A stretch of 64,000 bases of DNA from JAGOEF01 sp964511665 (GCA_964511665.1 CAZEHA010000010.1:1-64000), one strand, 5' to 3'; shown: positions 41,786-52,522, counted from the stretch's first letter. The notes: a model not told the origin generated them from the letters alone. Numbers and translations: made by a program.

Positions 41786-43738
41786 ATGTCGTATATTCGA
41801 TTTACAAAAGACGAACTGATTAATTTGGAGTTTTCGCTATCGCGCGAACTCATTCGCACCAACAGGGCAGGTTCGTATGCCAGCACCAGCATTATTGGGT
41901 GTAATACCCGCAAATATCATGGGCTGCTGGTTTGCCCTATGCCACAAATTGACGGAGAACGCCACGTATTGCTGTCGTCGGTTGACGAAACGGTTATGCA
42001 GCATGGCGCAGCATTTAATCTTTCAATACACAAATACCCCGGGATGTACGATCCTAAGGGGCATAAATATGCACGAGAATTCTTTGCCGAGCCTATTCCT
42101 ACGCTCATTTACCGTGTGGGCGGAGTTGTTCTACGCAAAGAACAACTTTTTTCGGTAAAAGCCGAAAGAATTATGACCCGCTACACCCTGCTCGAAGCCA
42201 ACAGCGAAACTATCCTGCGTCTGAAACCCTTTTTGGCATTTCGCAGCGTACATTCACTTACCCGCGAAAACCTGGATATAAACACAAAATATCAAAAATG
42301 CGGCAATGGCATTTCGATGTCGCTATATGAACCCTACAAACCGGTTTTCATGCAGTTTTCGAAACATATCGACTATGTGCATGTGCCACACTGGTACTAT
42401 AACATCGAATACATCGAAGATCAAAAGGCAGGGCATAATTATCAGGAAGACTTGTTTGTACCCGGATATTTCGAAATACCAATTGCTCGTGGCGAAAGCA
42501 TTGTTTTTGCAGCAGGCCTCGAAGAAACGAATCCGTCGGTACTCGACACATTATTTATCAACGAAATCAACGCACGCACACCCCGTAATTCCTACCTGAA
42601 TTGTTTACAGAATTCGGCACAGCAGTTTCTTGTAAAAAACAACTCAAAATACGAAGTAATAGCCGGGTTCCCTTGGTTTGGAAGCTGGGGGCGCGACACG
42701 TTTATTTCTGTATGCGGGCTGTTCCTCACTCAGGGCGATTTCGAGACTGCAAAAAACATTCTGGTCTCAGCCGGCGATAAATTGAAAGACGGCTTATTCC
42801 CCAATCTGGAATCGGGCAAAGAAGCGGTGTATAATGCTGCCGATGCATCGTTGTGGTACTTCTATGCAGTGCAGCAATATCTCAGTTTTACCAATGATAT
42901 AGAATCGGTAAAAAACCATTTTTATGCTGCCATGCAAAATATTTTTAATGCCTATTGCAATGGCACGCATTACAATATAAAAAAACACGACAACGAATTG
43001 ATTTATGCAGGCAGCAACAATGTTGCCTTAACCTGGATGGATGTTGTTATCGACAATGAACCTGTTACCCAACGAGGTGGTTATACTGTAGAAATAAACG
43101 CATTGTGGTATAATGCTGTTTGTTTTTTAATAGAGTGCGCAGGTCTTGTCATCGATCAAGACTTTGTTAGAGAAAACCATCAGTTACCCGAGCAAATCAG
43201 AAATGCTTTTAACAACATGTTTTGGGATGAAAAGAGAAAATACCTTGCCGATTATCACAACAACGGCTATACCGATTGGAAGGTACGTCCCAATATGATA
43301 TTTGCAGCTTCGCTTCCTTATAAGGTAATTGACGAAGATATTGCATGTGCGGTTACCGAAAAGGTAAAGAATTATCTGCTTACACCCAGGGGATTGCGCA
43401 GCCTCTCTCCCAACGATCCCGATTATCGGGGCACCTACGACGGCGTTCAGGAAAACATGGACAGAGCCTATCATCAGGGTACTGTGTGGCCATGGCTTCT
43501 CGGTTTCTTTTGCGATGCATGGCTTGGCATTTATGGTAAGAGCGGCTTAAACATGATTGAACGTTTATTCAATGGCTTTGAAGATGAGATGACCCGGCAT
43601 GGCATTGGCACAATTTCGGAAGTGTACGATGGCGACCCGCCACACTTACCGGGCGGAGCCATTTCTCAGGCATGGAATGTAGCCGAATTGTTGAGAATAG
43701 AGTATCTCATCAGAAAATATAAGGAGGACAGCCTATGA
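41786..43738 (+). CDS. Glycogen debranching enzyme (amylo-alpha-1,6-glucosidase, GH133)
   Basis: A 650-residue cytoplasmic enzyme. The N-terminal domain (about 1-270) has the bacterial GDE pattern TNRAGSYASTSIIGCNTRKYHG; the C-terminal alpha/alpha barrel (about 290-640) has GFPWFGSWGRDTFIS, which includes a probable catalytic Asp. It removes alpha-1,6 branches from limit dextrin. It leads a four-gene operon and overlaps the next gene by four bases (ATGA). Confidence 0.9.
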   Translation: MSYIRFTKDELINLEFSLSRELIRTNRAGSYASTSIIGCNTRKYHGLLVCPMPQIDGERHVLLSSVDETVMQHGAAFNLSIHKYPGMYDPKGHKYAREFFAEPIPTLIYRVGGVVLRKEQLFSVKAERIMTRYTLLEANSETILRLKPFLAFRSVHSLTRENLDINTKYQKCGNGISMSLYEPYKPVFMQFSKHIDYVHVPHWYYNIEYIEDQKAGHNYQEDLFVPGYFEIPIARGESIVFAAGLEETNPSVLDTLFINEINARTPRNSYLNCLQNSAQQFLVKNNSKYEVIAGFPWFGSWGRDTFISVCGLFLTQGDFETAKNILVSAGDKLKDGLFPNLESGKEAVYNAADASLWYFYAVQQYLSFTNDIESVKNHFYAAMQNIFNAYCNGTHYNIKKHDNELIYAGSNNVALTWMDVVIDNEPVTQRGGYTVEINALWYNAVCFLIECAGLVIDQDFVRENHQLPEQIRNAFNNMFWDEKRKYLADYHNNGYTDWKVRPNMIFAASLPYKVIDEDIACAVTEKVKNYLLTPRGLRSLSPNDPDYRGTYDGVQENMDRAYHQGTVWPWLLGFFCDAWLGIYGKSGLNMIERLFNGFEDEMTRHGIGTISEVYDGDPPHLPGGAISQAWNVAELLRIEYLIRKYKEDSL

Positions 43739-45027
43739 AAGTGCTCATGTTTGGATGGGAATTTCCTCCACATATTTCGGGAGGACTGGGAACTGCCTGC
43801 TATGGTTTAACAAAAGCCCTGTCGCATTTTAATGTTGATATGATTTTTGTTGTTCCAAAACTATTTGGTGAAGAAAATGCCCCCTTTATGAAACTGCGCG
43901 AAGCCGAAAGCGTTGACATAATTCACGAAGAAGCCGAACAGCAAATCATTTGGGATAAGCTTCAATATATCGAAGTGGGCAGCCGCCTGATTCCATACCT
44001 CGACCCCGAAATCTACCACACGCTTTTCGAGAATACGGTGCTTAACTCCGAAGAAATTAAACACCGCATTTTCACCGAACGCTTTCGGTTTTCGGGTGAA
44101 TACGGACCTAATTTACTGGAAGAAGTTTCTCGTTATGCCATAATAGCATCGGTAATAGCCGCGCAACACAGTTTCGATGTTATTCATGCACACGACTGGC
44201 TTACCTACGCAGCCGGAATTGCGGCCCGCGAAGTATCAGGCAAGCCTCTTATTATTCATGTACATGCAACCGAATTCGACCGCAGCGGCGAAAACATTAA
44301 CAGAAATGTTTACGAAATCGAAAAACGCGGCATGATGGCGGCCGACAAAATTATCACTGTAAGTAACCTTACTCGCCGCACAGTAATCGAAAAATACGGA
44401 ATCAACGAAGATAAGGTTATAACTGTGTACAACGGAGTGCAATCGAACAATTTCAAAGAGCCTGACTTCGAAAAGGGTGTAAAAGAAAAAATTGTAACTT
44501 TTTTGGGAAGAATTACCTATCAGAAAGGACCCGATTATTTTGTTGAAGCTGCCAATTTGGTAATAGAAAGAGATCCAAATGTTCGTTTTGTTATGGCAGG
44601 AAGTGGCGACATGTTGCAGCGCATGATTAAGCGCGTGGCCAAACTAGGAATTGCCGACAAATTTCATTTCACCGGCTTTTTACGCGGCAGCGATGTTCAC
44701 CGAATGTTTGCTATCAGCGATGTGTATGTGATGCCATCGGTTTCGGAGCCTTTCGGGATATCACCGCTCGAAGCCATGACAGCCAATGTTCCCGTTGTAA
44801 TTTCGAAACAATCGGGAGTGTCGGAAGTATTGAAACATGCCATCAAAATCGACTTCTGGGATATTGAAGAAATGGCTGATTCAATCTACGGATTGCTGCA
44901 TTACGATGGACTGACAAATATGTTTAAGAAATACGGCAAAACCGAAGTTGAACAATTAAAATGGGATCATGCTGCTTTCAGAGTAAAAGAGATATATGAA
45001 TCACTAATTAATAATAAGCCGGTGTAA
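43735..45027 (+). CDS. GT4-family glycosyltransferase (glycogen/starch synthase-like)
   Basis: A 430-residue GT-B enzyme: N-terminal acceptor half with GGLGTACYGL, an HAHDW motif (about 145), the HVHATEFDRSGE segment, and the donor-binding half with the EX7E-type stretch SEPFGISPLEAMTANVPVV. Placement in the glycogen operon suggests alpha-1,4-glucan synthesis or a related transfer; the donor nucleotide cannot be read off. Confidence 0.82.
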   Translation: MKVLMFGWEFPPHISGGLGTACYGLTKALSHFNVDMIFVVPKLFGEENAPFMKLREAESVDIIHEEAEQQIIWDKLQYIEVGSRLIPYLDPEIYHTLFENTVLNSEEIKHRIFTERFRFSGEYGPNLLEEVSRYAIIASVIAAQHSFDVIHAHDWLTYAAGIAAREVSGKPLIIHVHATEFDRSGENINRNVYEIEKRGMMAADKIITVSNLTRRTVIEKYGINEDKVITVYNGVQSNNFKEPDFEKGVKEKIVTFLGRITYQKGPDYFVEAANLVIERDPNVRFVMAGSGDMLQRMIKRVAKLGIADKFHFTGFLRGSDVHRMFAISDVYVMPSVSEPFGISPLEAMTANVPVVISKQSGVSEVLKHAIKIDFWDIEEMADSIYGLLHYDGLTNMFKKYGKTEVEQLKWDHAAFRVKEIYESLINNKPV

Positions 45028-45055
45028 TACCCCGGACCCTATAATACATTGCGAT

Positions 45056-46246
45056 ATGAAAAATATTTGTTTCTATTTTCAGGTACACCAGCCTTTCAGG
45101 CTTAAACGATACCGCTTTTTCGATATAGGTCACGACCAGTATTACTTTGACGAATACAGCAACAAAAGCATCATGCGCAAGGTTGCCGAGAAGTGTTATT
45201 TGCCGGCCAATAAGTTGTTTTTGGAATTAATCGAAAAAAACAATGGCCGTTTTCGCATCAGCTATTCCATTTCGGGTGTTGCAATGGAGCAGTTTGAAAA
45301 ATATGCTCCCGATGTACTCGACACATTCAGAGAACTGGCAGCAACAGGGCATGTAGAGTTTCTTGCCGAGACCTATGCCCACAGTCTGGCTGCTCTAAAA
45401 AGCAAAGATGAATTTGTAAAACAGGTTGAGATTCAAAATCAAATGTTGAAAACCCATTTGGGCGTAACGCCCGTATCGTTTCGTAACACCGAGTTGATTT
45501 ATTCCGACGAAATAGGCGAAATGGTTGCAGACATGGGCTATAAAGTAATGCTCACCGAAGGAGCCAAACATGTATTGGGATGGAAAAGCCCTAATTTTAT
45601 GTATTGCAATGCCATAAACCCGCGATTGAAAGTGCTGCTTAAGAATTTCCGCATGAGCGACGATATTGCATTCCGGTTTTCGAACAAGGGATGGGAAGAG
45701 TGGCCGCTTACAACCGATAAGTTTGTTGGATGGCTCAATGCCATCGACAGCAACGAAGAAGTGGTGAATCTGTTTATGGACTACGAAACATTCGGCGAGC
45801 ATCAATGGGCTGAAACCGGCATATTCGATTTCTTAAAAGTATTGCCACGAGAGGTATTCAATAACTCCAACTTTTCGTTCGCCACACCGGGAGAGCTTGC
45901 CGACAGCATGATTCCCGTATCGGCAATACATGTTCCCTATCCCATTTCTTGGGCCGACGAGGAACGCGATCTCACAGCCTGGCTGGGCAACGAGCTTCAG
46001 GATGAAGCCTTCGAAAAACTCTATCAACTCGAAGATAAAGTAAAAGCCTGCAACGACCCTCTGATACTGAAAGAGTGGCGTATGCTGCAAACCAGCGACC
46101 ACTTTTACTACCTATGCACCAAATGGTTTAGCGATGGTGACGTGCACAAATATTTTAACCCTTACGATTCACCCTACTCGGCCTTTATCAACTACATGAA
46201 TGTGCTAAGCGATTTTATTATCAGAATCAACAATCTACATAAATAA
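45056..46246 (+). CDS. GH57-family alpha-glucan hydrolase/transferase
   Basis: A 396-residue GH57 enzyme. The conserved first motif is FYFQVHQPFR; the likely nucleophile Glu is in SFRNTELIYSD and the acid/base Asp in FMDYETFGEHQ. GH57 includes alpha-amylases and glycogen branching enzymes; at 396 residues it is shorter than typical GH57 branching enzymes (over 500). No GH13 branching enzyme is present in this operon, so branching activity is possible but unproven. Confidence 0.88.
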   Translation: MKNICFYFQVHQPFRLKRYRFFDIGHDQYYFDEYSNKSIMRKVAEKCYLPANKLFLELIEKNNGRFRISYSISGVAMEQFEKYAPDVLDTFRELAATGHVEFLAETYAHSLAALKSKDEFVKQVEIQNQMLKTHLGVTPVSFRNTELIYSDEIGEMVADMGYKVMLTEGAKHVLGWKSPNFMYCNAINPRLKVLLKNFRMSDDIAFRFSNKGWEEWPLTTDKFVGWLNAIDSNEEVVNLFMDYETFGEHQWAETGIFDFLKVLPREVFNNSNFSFATPGELADSMIPVSAIHVPYPISWADEERDLTAWLGNELQDEAFEKLYQLEDKVKACNDPLILKEWRMLQTSDHFYYLCTKWFSDGDVHKYFNPYDSPYSAFINYMNVLSDFIIRINNLHK

Positions 46247-46252
46247 TTTTTC

Positions 46253-49200
46253 ATGAAAATACCGCATTATTTGTTTGAAACAAGCTGGGAGGTTTGTCAC
46301 AAAGTTGGTGGCATTCATACTGTGCTCTCAACCAAGGCAAGCATAATTCAACAATCGAAACATGGCGATTTGGGCGATCGCTATATTTTTATTGGTCCCG
46401 ATTTATGGCGCGACGAAAGCAGTAATCCAGAATTCACCGAAATACCGGAACTGTTCAGAGAATGGAAACAGGTAGCCGCTGCCGAAGGTTTGCGGATTAA
46501 AATTGGATACTGGCAAATCGACAAGTCGCAGATAGCCATTTTGGTTGATTTCACTGTTCTATTCGAAAAGAAGGACATCATATTCAAAGAATTGTGGGAG
46601 ACATATAAGCTCGATAGTATTTCGGGACAATGGGATTATATTGAACCTGCTCTTTTTGGGTATGCAGCCGGAATGGTAATCGAAAGTTTTACCAATTTCT
46701 ACCTGCACATCAGAGAAAGAGCAGTGGCACATTTCCACGAATGGATGACCGGCGCAGGTGTGCTTTATCTAAAGAAGCATGCTCCGCAGGTAGGATGCAT
46801 TTTTACAACACACGCTACAGTGCTGGGACGATGCCTGGCCGGGAACGGACGCAATTTATATAATAATCTCGAAAATTTTCAACCCGATTATGCTGCCAGC
46901 GAATTCAATGTGGTTCCAAAATATTCGCTTGAGAAGAGTGCAGCCGAACATGCCGATTGTTTCACAACCGTAAGCGAAATCACAGCTTCGGAATGCACAA
47001 AAATGTTGGGAAAGACCCCGGATATTGTAACACCAAACGGTTTTAACCTCGATATTGTTCCTTCAGCCGAAGTCATTGCAAAGCAACGTAGTGAGTGCAA
47101 GACAATTCTCGTAAAACTGGCCGAAATCCTGCATGGCAAATCGAATTATGCCAAAACACTTATGGTAGGTACCAGCGGTAGATACGAATTCCGCAACAAA
47201 GGCATTGATATGTTTATCGATTCGTTGTGTGTGGCAGCCACGAGTCTTCCCGAAACCAGGATGCTTGCATACGTTCTTGTTCCTGCCTATAACCTGGGCC
47301 CTGATAAAGAAATACAATGCATCATGAGTGGCGAAAATACCGAAGCAGGATTCGCCAAAGGCCGAATTTGCAGCCATATACTTCACGACTACGAAAACGA
47401 CCCGCTCATCAGAAGAATCAGCAATTGCCGGGTACCCGAAAACCTGCAGTTCGTATTCATTCCAAGCTATCTGCATGGCAACGACGGCATAATAAACCGC
47501 ACATACTACGAGGTGCTTACTGCACTCGACCTTACTCTGTTTGCATCGTATTACGAGCCCTGGGGCTACACACCTCTTGAAAGCATTGCCTATTATGTAC
47601 CAACAGTTACAACCAGTTTAGCGGGTTTTGGTGCCTGGATACAAAAAAACTACTTGCAAGGCAATCCGGCTTGTTGTGTAATAGAACGCGACGACAACAA
47701 CTACTCGTATGCATGCAACGATTTAGAAAAACACATTCTCTATCTTGGCGGTTTAAATAGAGACGAGCATGAAGCATTAAGAATTCAGGCTTACGAAACG
47801 TCGAAAATTGCATTGTGGACAAAACTGGCCGATCACTATTTTGAAGCATTTGAAATATGCTTGCAACAGGTAGAAAACCGTAAAGAAAGTTTCATTCATT
47901 TGAAACAGACCGAATATCTGCCGCATTTTCACATCGAGACCAATCAGCCCGACTGGCAAACCATTGAAGTAGCGGCAAGTTTGCCTGATAAATTTGCGAA
48001 ATTGCGCGATATTTCGATGAATATTTGGTGGTCGTGGAATTACGAAGCCATAGAGATGTTTAGGTATATCGACGAAGAACTGTGGGAGAAGTGGCGCTAC
48101 AACCCGATTACTTTACTGAAAGATGTTTCTGAAATGCGTTTTGCCGAATTGATCGAAGATCAGGTTTTCGATAAGATGTACCAAAACATAAGCACTTTGT
48201 TTGACGCCTACATGGCCGAGAAAAGCAATCAAAAATCCCCACGCATCGCCTATTTCAGCATGGAATATGGGTTCAACGACAACCTAAAAATATTTTCGGG
48301 AGGTTTGGGAATACTTGCCGGCGACTACCTGAAGGAAGCCAGCGACAGCAACGTCGATTTGGTGGGTATCGGATTACTGTACCGGCATGGCTATTTCAGA
48401 CAGAAACTGTCGATTCACGGTGAACAGTTATCGGAATATATGCCGCAACGCTTTGGCAATTTACCGGTTAATCCGGTGCGCGATGCCGAAGGTCACTGGC
48501 AAGAAATAAGTGTTGCCTTGCCCGGGCGCATGGTGTATGCCAGAATCTGGTCGGTTAATGTAGGTAGAAATATTCTGTACTTGCTCGATACCGACTATGA
48601 CAAAAACGCAAACAACGATCGCGAAATCACATATCAGTTGTATGGAGGAGATAACGAAAACCGGCTACGCCAAGAAATGATTCTCGGTCTGGGTGGAATC
48701 AGGCTCATTCGCCTTTTGAATATACGGCCCGAAGTGTATCATGTAAACGAAGGCCACGCAGCTTTTATAGGACTCGAACGCCTTAAGGTTATGATGCACG
48801 AACGGGGTTTAACCTTTACTGAAGCACTCGATTACATCAGATCGTCGACACTGTTTACCACACACACTCCGGTGCCTGCAGGCCATGATGTGTTCGACGA
48901 AGATTTACTGCGTAAATATATGTCGCACTATCCTGCAAGGTTTAATATTAGTTGGGACGATTTTCTTAATTTTGGAAAAGCTACTCCTGCCGACAAAAAA
49001 TTTTCGATGAGCTATTTAGCCGCCAACTTTGCACAGGAGATTAACGGTGTAAGCTTACTACACGGGCAGGTAAGCCGCGAAATATTTCACAATCTGTATC
49101 ACGACTTTTTGCCCGAAGAATTACACATAAGCTATGCTACCAATGGTGTTCATTTTTCGTCGTGGACAGCACCCAAATGGCAAGAGTTCTACAAAACACA

Positions 49201-50473
49201 TTTGGGCAACGACATCCACGAATGGCTGTCGGACTCCGACAGGTGGAAAGCGCTGGTGAATGTTCCCGATGCAGAAATATGGAAACTTAGAGAGGAACAG
49301 CGAATCATACTCATCGATTACCTGCACAAGCGCATTCGCAAGCATTGGATAAGCCGATTCGAGAACCCTAAAAATATGATTTCGGTACTCGACAACCTGA
49401 AACCTGAAGCGCTAACCATTGCCTTTGCCCGCAGATTTGCCACTTACAAAAGGGCACATCTCTTGTTTAAGAATTTACCGCGTCTGGCTGAAATAGTCAA
49501 CAATCCCGATTATCCGGTGCAATTCATTTTCGCCGGTAAAGCGCATCCCAACGACAAAGCGGGTCAGGACATGATTAAACGCATAGTGGAAACATCGAAG
49601 AAACCTGAGTTTTTGGGTAAAATTGTCTTTCTCGAGAACTACGATATCAGCCTTGCTCAAAAGTTGGTTCAAGGGGTTGATATTTGGTTAAACACTCCTA
49701 CCCGACCTCTCGAAGCCAGTGGCACCAGCGGCATGAAGGCCGTGTTAAACGGCGTATTACACTATAGCGTACTCGACGGCTGGTGGGTTGAGGGATATAA
49801 AAAAGGGGCCGGATGGGCACTCCCCAAAGAAAGAACTTACCAGAATCAGGATTTTCAGGATGAACTCGACAGCGAAAGTATTTACGCTACCCTCGAAAAC
49901 GAAATCATACCCATGTTTTATCAACGTAACCCCGATGGTATTCCGATAAAATGGATATCGTACATAAAAAAATCTATTTCGGAGGTGGCTCCGCAGTTCA
50001 CTACACGTCGCATGATAAACGACTATTTTTCGCGATTCTACAATAAACTATATACCAGAAGTCTGAATATGAAATCAGATGCTTATAGTCCCTTGTCGGA
50101 GTTGAATAAATGGAAGAAATACATTGCTTCGAGGTGGAAAGAGGTAAAACTTGTTTCGGTAGATACACACAAACCGGAGAGAGACCCTGCACAAACAGGC
50201 GACGTGATAATCATGGACATTGTGTTGAATCTGAACGGGATTTTGGTAAATGATGTCAGGCTTGAGCTTATTATTACCGAAAATTTTATTGGACGCCGCG
50301 AACTCATCAATATTGAAGAAGCCCAACTGATACAAGCGTCCAACGGCACACATCACTATCGCATCTCGACGCGTTTGCACGAGCCGGGAACCATCAACTA
50401 TGCCCTGCGCATTGTTCCACACCACCCACTACTGCCCTACAAAGCCGATTTCAACATGGTTAAGTGGTTGTAG
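46253..50473 (+). CDS. Fused GT3 glycogen synthase and GT35 glucan phosphorylase
   Basis: A 1406-residue protein joining two opposed enzymes. Residues about 1-550 are a GT3 (eukaryote-like, UDP-glucose) glycogen synthase: HYLFETSWEVCHKVGGIHTV, ATVLGRCLAG, and YYEPWGYTPLE near the donor site. Residues about 570-1290 are a short-type alpha-glucan phosphorylase: MNIWWSWNYEAIEMF, HVNEGHAAF, and the PLP-lysine region EASGTSGMKAVLNG. A C-terminal beta domain follows (about 1300-1406). Such fusions occur in other Bacteroidota as far as I recall. One continuous frame without a frameshift is seen. It is the last gene of the operon, followed by a terminator. Confidence 0.92.
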   Translation: MKIPHYLFETSWEVCHKVGGIHTVLSTKASIIQQSKHGDLGDRYIFIGPDLWRDESSNPEFTEIPELFREWKQVAAAEGLRIKIGYWQIDKSQIAILVDFTVLFEKKDIIFKELWETYKLDSISGQWDYIEPALFGYAAGMVIESFTNFYLHIRERAVAHFHEWMTGAGVLYLKKHAPQVGCIFTTHATVLGRCLAGNGRNLYNNLENFQPDYAASEFNVVPKYSLEKSAAEHADCFTTVSEITASECTKMLGKTPDIVTPNGFNLDIVPSAEVIAKQRSECKTILVKLAEILHGKSNYAKTLMVGTSGRYEFRNKGIDMFIDSLCVAATSLPETRMLAYVLVPAYNLGPDKEIQCIMSGENTEAGFAKGRICSHILHDYENDPLIRRISNCRVPENLQFVFIPSYLHGNDGIINRTYYEVLTALDLTLFASYYEPWGYTPLESIAYYVPTVTTSLAGFGAWIQKNYLQGNPACCVIERDDNNYSYACNDLEKHILYLGGLNRDEHEALRIQAYETSKIALWTKLADHYFEAFEICLQQVENRKESFIHLKQTEYLPHFHIETNQPDWQTIEVAASLPDKFAKLRDISMNIWWSWNYEAIEMFRYIDEELWEKWRYNPITLLKDVSEMRFAELIEDQVFDKMYQNISTLFDAYMAEKSNQKSPRIAYFSMEYGFNDNLKIFSGGLGILAGDYLKEASDSNVDLVGIGLLYRHGYFRQKLSIHGEQLSEYMPQRFGNLPVNPVRDAEGHWQEISVALPGRMVYARIWSVNVGRNILYLLDTDYDKNANNDREITYQLYGGDNENRLRQEMILGLGGIRLIRLLNIRPEVYHVNEGHAAFIGLERLKVMMHERGLTFTEALDYIRSSTLFTTHTPVPAGHDVFDEDLLRKYMSHYPARFNISWDDFLNFGKATPADKKFSMSYLAANFAQEINGVSLLHGQVSREIFHNLYHDFLPEELHISYATNGVHFSSWTAPKWQEFYKTHLGNDIHEWLSDSDRWKALVNVPDAEIWKLREEQRIILIDYLHKRIRKHWISRFENPKNMISVLDNLKPEALTIAFARRFATYKRAHLLFKNLPRLAEIVNNPDYPVQFIFAGKAHPNDKAGQDMIKRIVETSKKPEFLGKIVFLENYDISLAQKLVQGVDIWLNTPTRPLEASGTSGMKAVLNGVLHYSVLDGWWVEGYKKGAGWALPKERTYQNQDFQDELDSESIYATLENEIIPMFYQRNPDGIPIKWISYIKKSISEVAPQFTTRRMINDYFSRFYNKLYTRSLNMKSDAYSPLSELNKWKKYIASRWKEVKLVSVDTHKPERDPAQTGDVIIMDIVLNLNGILVNDVRLELIITENFIGRRELINIEEAQLIQASNGTHHYRISTRLHEPGTINYALRIVPHHPLLPYKADFNMVKWL

Positions 50474-50515
50474 CGTTTTTGCCTGAAGCATTATTTGGCA
50501 CGTAACACCCATAAT

Positions 50516-50550
50516 AAAAAGAGGCTGCCTCAAAGAAGCAGCCACTTTTT
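50516..50550. terminator. Bidirectional terminator between convergent genes
   Basis: AAAAAG-A-GGCTGC / GCAGCC-A-CTTTTT pair (main arms 50523-50528 and 50538-50543), with A tracts on one side and T tracts on the other, between the glycogen fusion gene and the dehydratase gene. It can serve both strands. Confidence 0.82.
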
Positions 50551-50570
50551 TCAAAAATAATCAATTGGAC

Positions 50571-52385
50571 TTATTTATTAAAAATCCCTCCGCGTTGATA
50601 TATTTCCATTTGTACCTTCGAGAAAGGTTCTGCCTGAATCTCAGTTCCTTTTGTAAGGTTCTGTACCAGGCCTGTTTCAAAATCAACACGTAAGCTGTCG
50701 CCTTCGTCCAGCTTCAATGCCTCAATTGAATTATAGTTTAAAATGGGCATGGCTGCATTGATAGCATTACGCTCATAAATGGCACCGTACGATTCAGCCA
50801 AAATACACGAAATACCCAAGGCAATGAAACAATCGACAGCTTGTTGGCGCGATGATCCTGAACCAAAGTTCTTTTGGGTAACAATAATATCGTTTGGCTG
50901 TGCTTTCTTCGCAAAGTCTTCGTAACCGGCCAGATTATCGAAGGCATATTGTCCCATTTGGTTGATATCGGTTATGGTAAGATAACGGTTATGATAAATC
51001 ATATCAGTATCAATGTTATCTTCCTTTATAAACCACGCCTTGCCTTGTACCACACGGGGTTTTTCGGCCACTACCTTATTTGTATCTGTAGTTTTTACTG
51101 TTGATGTAAGCTGCGGTTTTTCAAATTCGGCAGGTTTATCGGGAATACGGTCGGGTGTGGTAATAAAACCGGCCACGGCTGAGGCAGCAACTATTTCGGG
51201 AGAAGCAAGATACACTTCTCCTTTGCCCTGCTTTCCGGGAAAATTTCGGTTTCCTGTACTCAGGGTTATTTCGTTGGGCCCGTTCTGGCCAACCTGGCCG
51301 GCTGCACATCCTGCACATCCTGCGTTCGATACCAAGGCTCCGGCATCTTTAAAAATATTTATTAATCCTTCGGCGAGAGCCTGATTCCATATAGCATCGG
51401 TAGCAGGAACTATTTTGAGAACGACACCGGGCGCTACTTTGCGGTTTTTTAGAATTTTTGCGGTAACTCTTAAATCGTCGATACGGCCATTGGTACAACT
51501 ACCAATAAATGCAGAGTCGATTTTTTTGCCGTATTGAGTTTCAACATCCACACTATCGTGAGGTTTGCCGGGCTTCGATACCATGGGTACAAATTTCGAA
51601 ATATCGATAATTTCTTCGAAGGCATACTGTGCCCCACTGTTGGCAGCAATAGCTGCAATTTTTTTCCCTATCAACTTCTCGCTATGTTCAAGAATTTCGT
51701 TGCTTGGCGGAATAATAATAATGATCGCGCCCATTTCGGTTGCCATCGAAGATATCGTAATTCTTTCGTCGAGCGATAATTGTTCAATGGCTTCACCGTA
51801 CAATTCCACCGAATAGCCAAGCAATGTATTGGCTCCGAATTTTGCGAGTAAATTAAGCACTATATCTTTTCCCGAAACATTGGCAGGCCTCTTACCTGTG
51901 AAAGTTAATTTTGCTGATTCAGGCACTTTGAACCATACAGAACCATTGGCCCATGCAGCAGCAATGTCTTGGTCGCCCATACCTTGTCCGAATGAGCCTA
52001 TAGCCCCCATAATATTGGCATGCGAGTCGGTAGAAACAAATGTACTACCCGGATATACCATACCTGTCTCAATGGCCAAATGGGTACCAATGCCGCTATC
52101 GATATCGTATACTTTGATTCCGTGAGCGCGAGCATACAACCGGCATTTGTGCTGGTTTTCGGCATATTTCTGATCGGACCCGGTAGGGTTACAATCGAAT
52201 GTGAAAAACGTTTTCGAAGGATCGTCAACGCTAAGACCCATATCGATAAGGTTTTTAACCACATTGGCGCCTCCAAAATCGCGCGCTACACGGGCATCGA
52301 TTAATATATCGACAATGTCGCCGGGTTTAACCACTGCTTCGTTGCTGTGATTTGCCAGTATTTTTTCTAAAATTGTCATTCCCAT
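50571..52385 (-). CDS. Single-chain LeuC/LeuD-type hydro-lyase (aconitase superfamily)
   Basis: About 604 residues from ATG 52385 (MGMTILEK; ATG 52379 also possible). The N-terminal part (about 1-415) is a LeuC/homoaconitase-type large subunit with Fe-S ligands in GSCTNGRIDDL and AGCAGCAAG and the THLAIE...STDSHAN segment. A 45-residue linker joins it to a LeuD-type swivel domain (about 460-600; NIDTDMIY, NFGSGSSRQQAV). LeuC and LeuD are usually separate. The substrate (aconitate, isopropylmalate, homoaconitate or a related acid) is not resolved, and no leucine genes are nearby. Confidence 0.82.
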   Translation of the reverse strand: MGMTILEKILANHSNEAVVKPGDIVDILIDARVARDFGGANVVKNLIDMGLSVDDPSKTFFTFDCNPTGSDQKYAENQHKCRLYARAHGIKVYDIDSGIGTHLAIETGMVYPGSTFVSTDSHANIMGAIGSFGQGMGDQDIAAAWANGSVWFKVPESAKLTFTGKRPANVSGKDIVLNLLAKFGANTLLGYSVELYGEAIEQLSLDERITISSMATEMGAIIIIIPPSNEILEHSEKLIGKKIAAIAANSGAQYAFEEIIDISKFVPMVSKPGKPHDSVDVETQYGKKIDSAFIGSCTNGRIDDLRVTAKILKNRKVAPGVVLKIVPATDAIWNQALAEGLINIFKDAGALVSNAGCAGCAAGQVGQNGPNEITLSTGNRNFPGKQGKGEVYLASPEIVAASAVAGFITTPDRIPDKPAEFEKPQLTSTVKTTDTNKVVAEKPRVVQGKAWFIKEDNIDTDMIYHNRYLTITDINQMGQYAFDNLAGYEDFAKKAQPNDIIVTQKNFGSGSSRQQAVDCFIALGISCILAESYGAIYERNAINAAMPILNYNSIEALKLDEGDSLRVDFETGLVQNLTKGTEIQAEPFSKVQMEIYQRGGIFNK

Positions 52386-52522
52386 AGTATTTGTATTTTT
52401 TTGATTTGATACAAAAATATGCAAAGCAAGTCCCCTTGCAATAGACTCTTATGTTTTGTACAACATTAAAAATCAAATCGTTTAAGTTCTTACAATGTAT
52501 AATCTTATGTTCCGGGTTTTTT

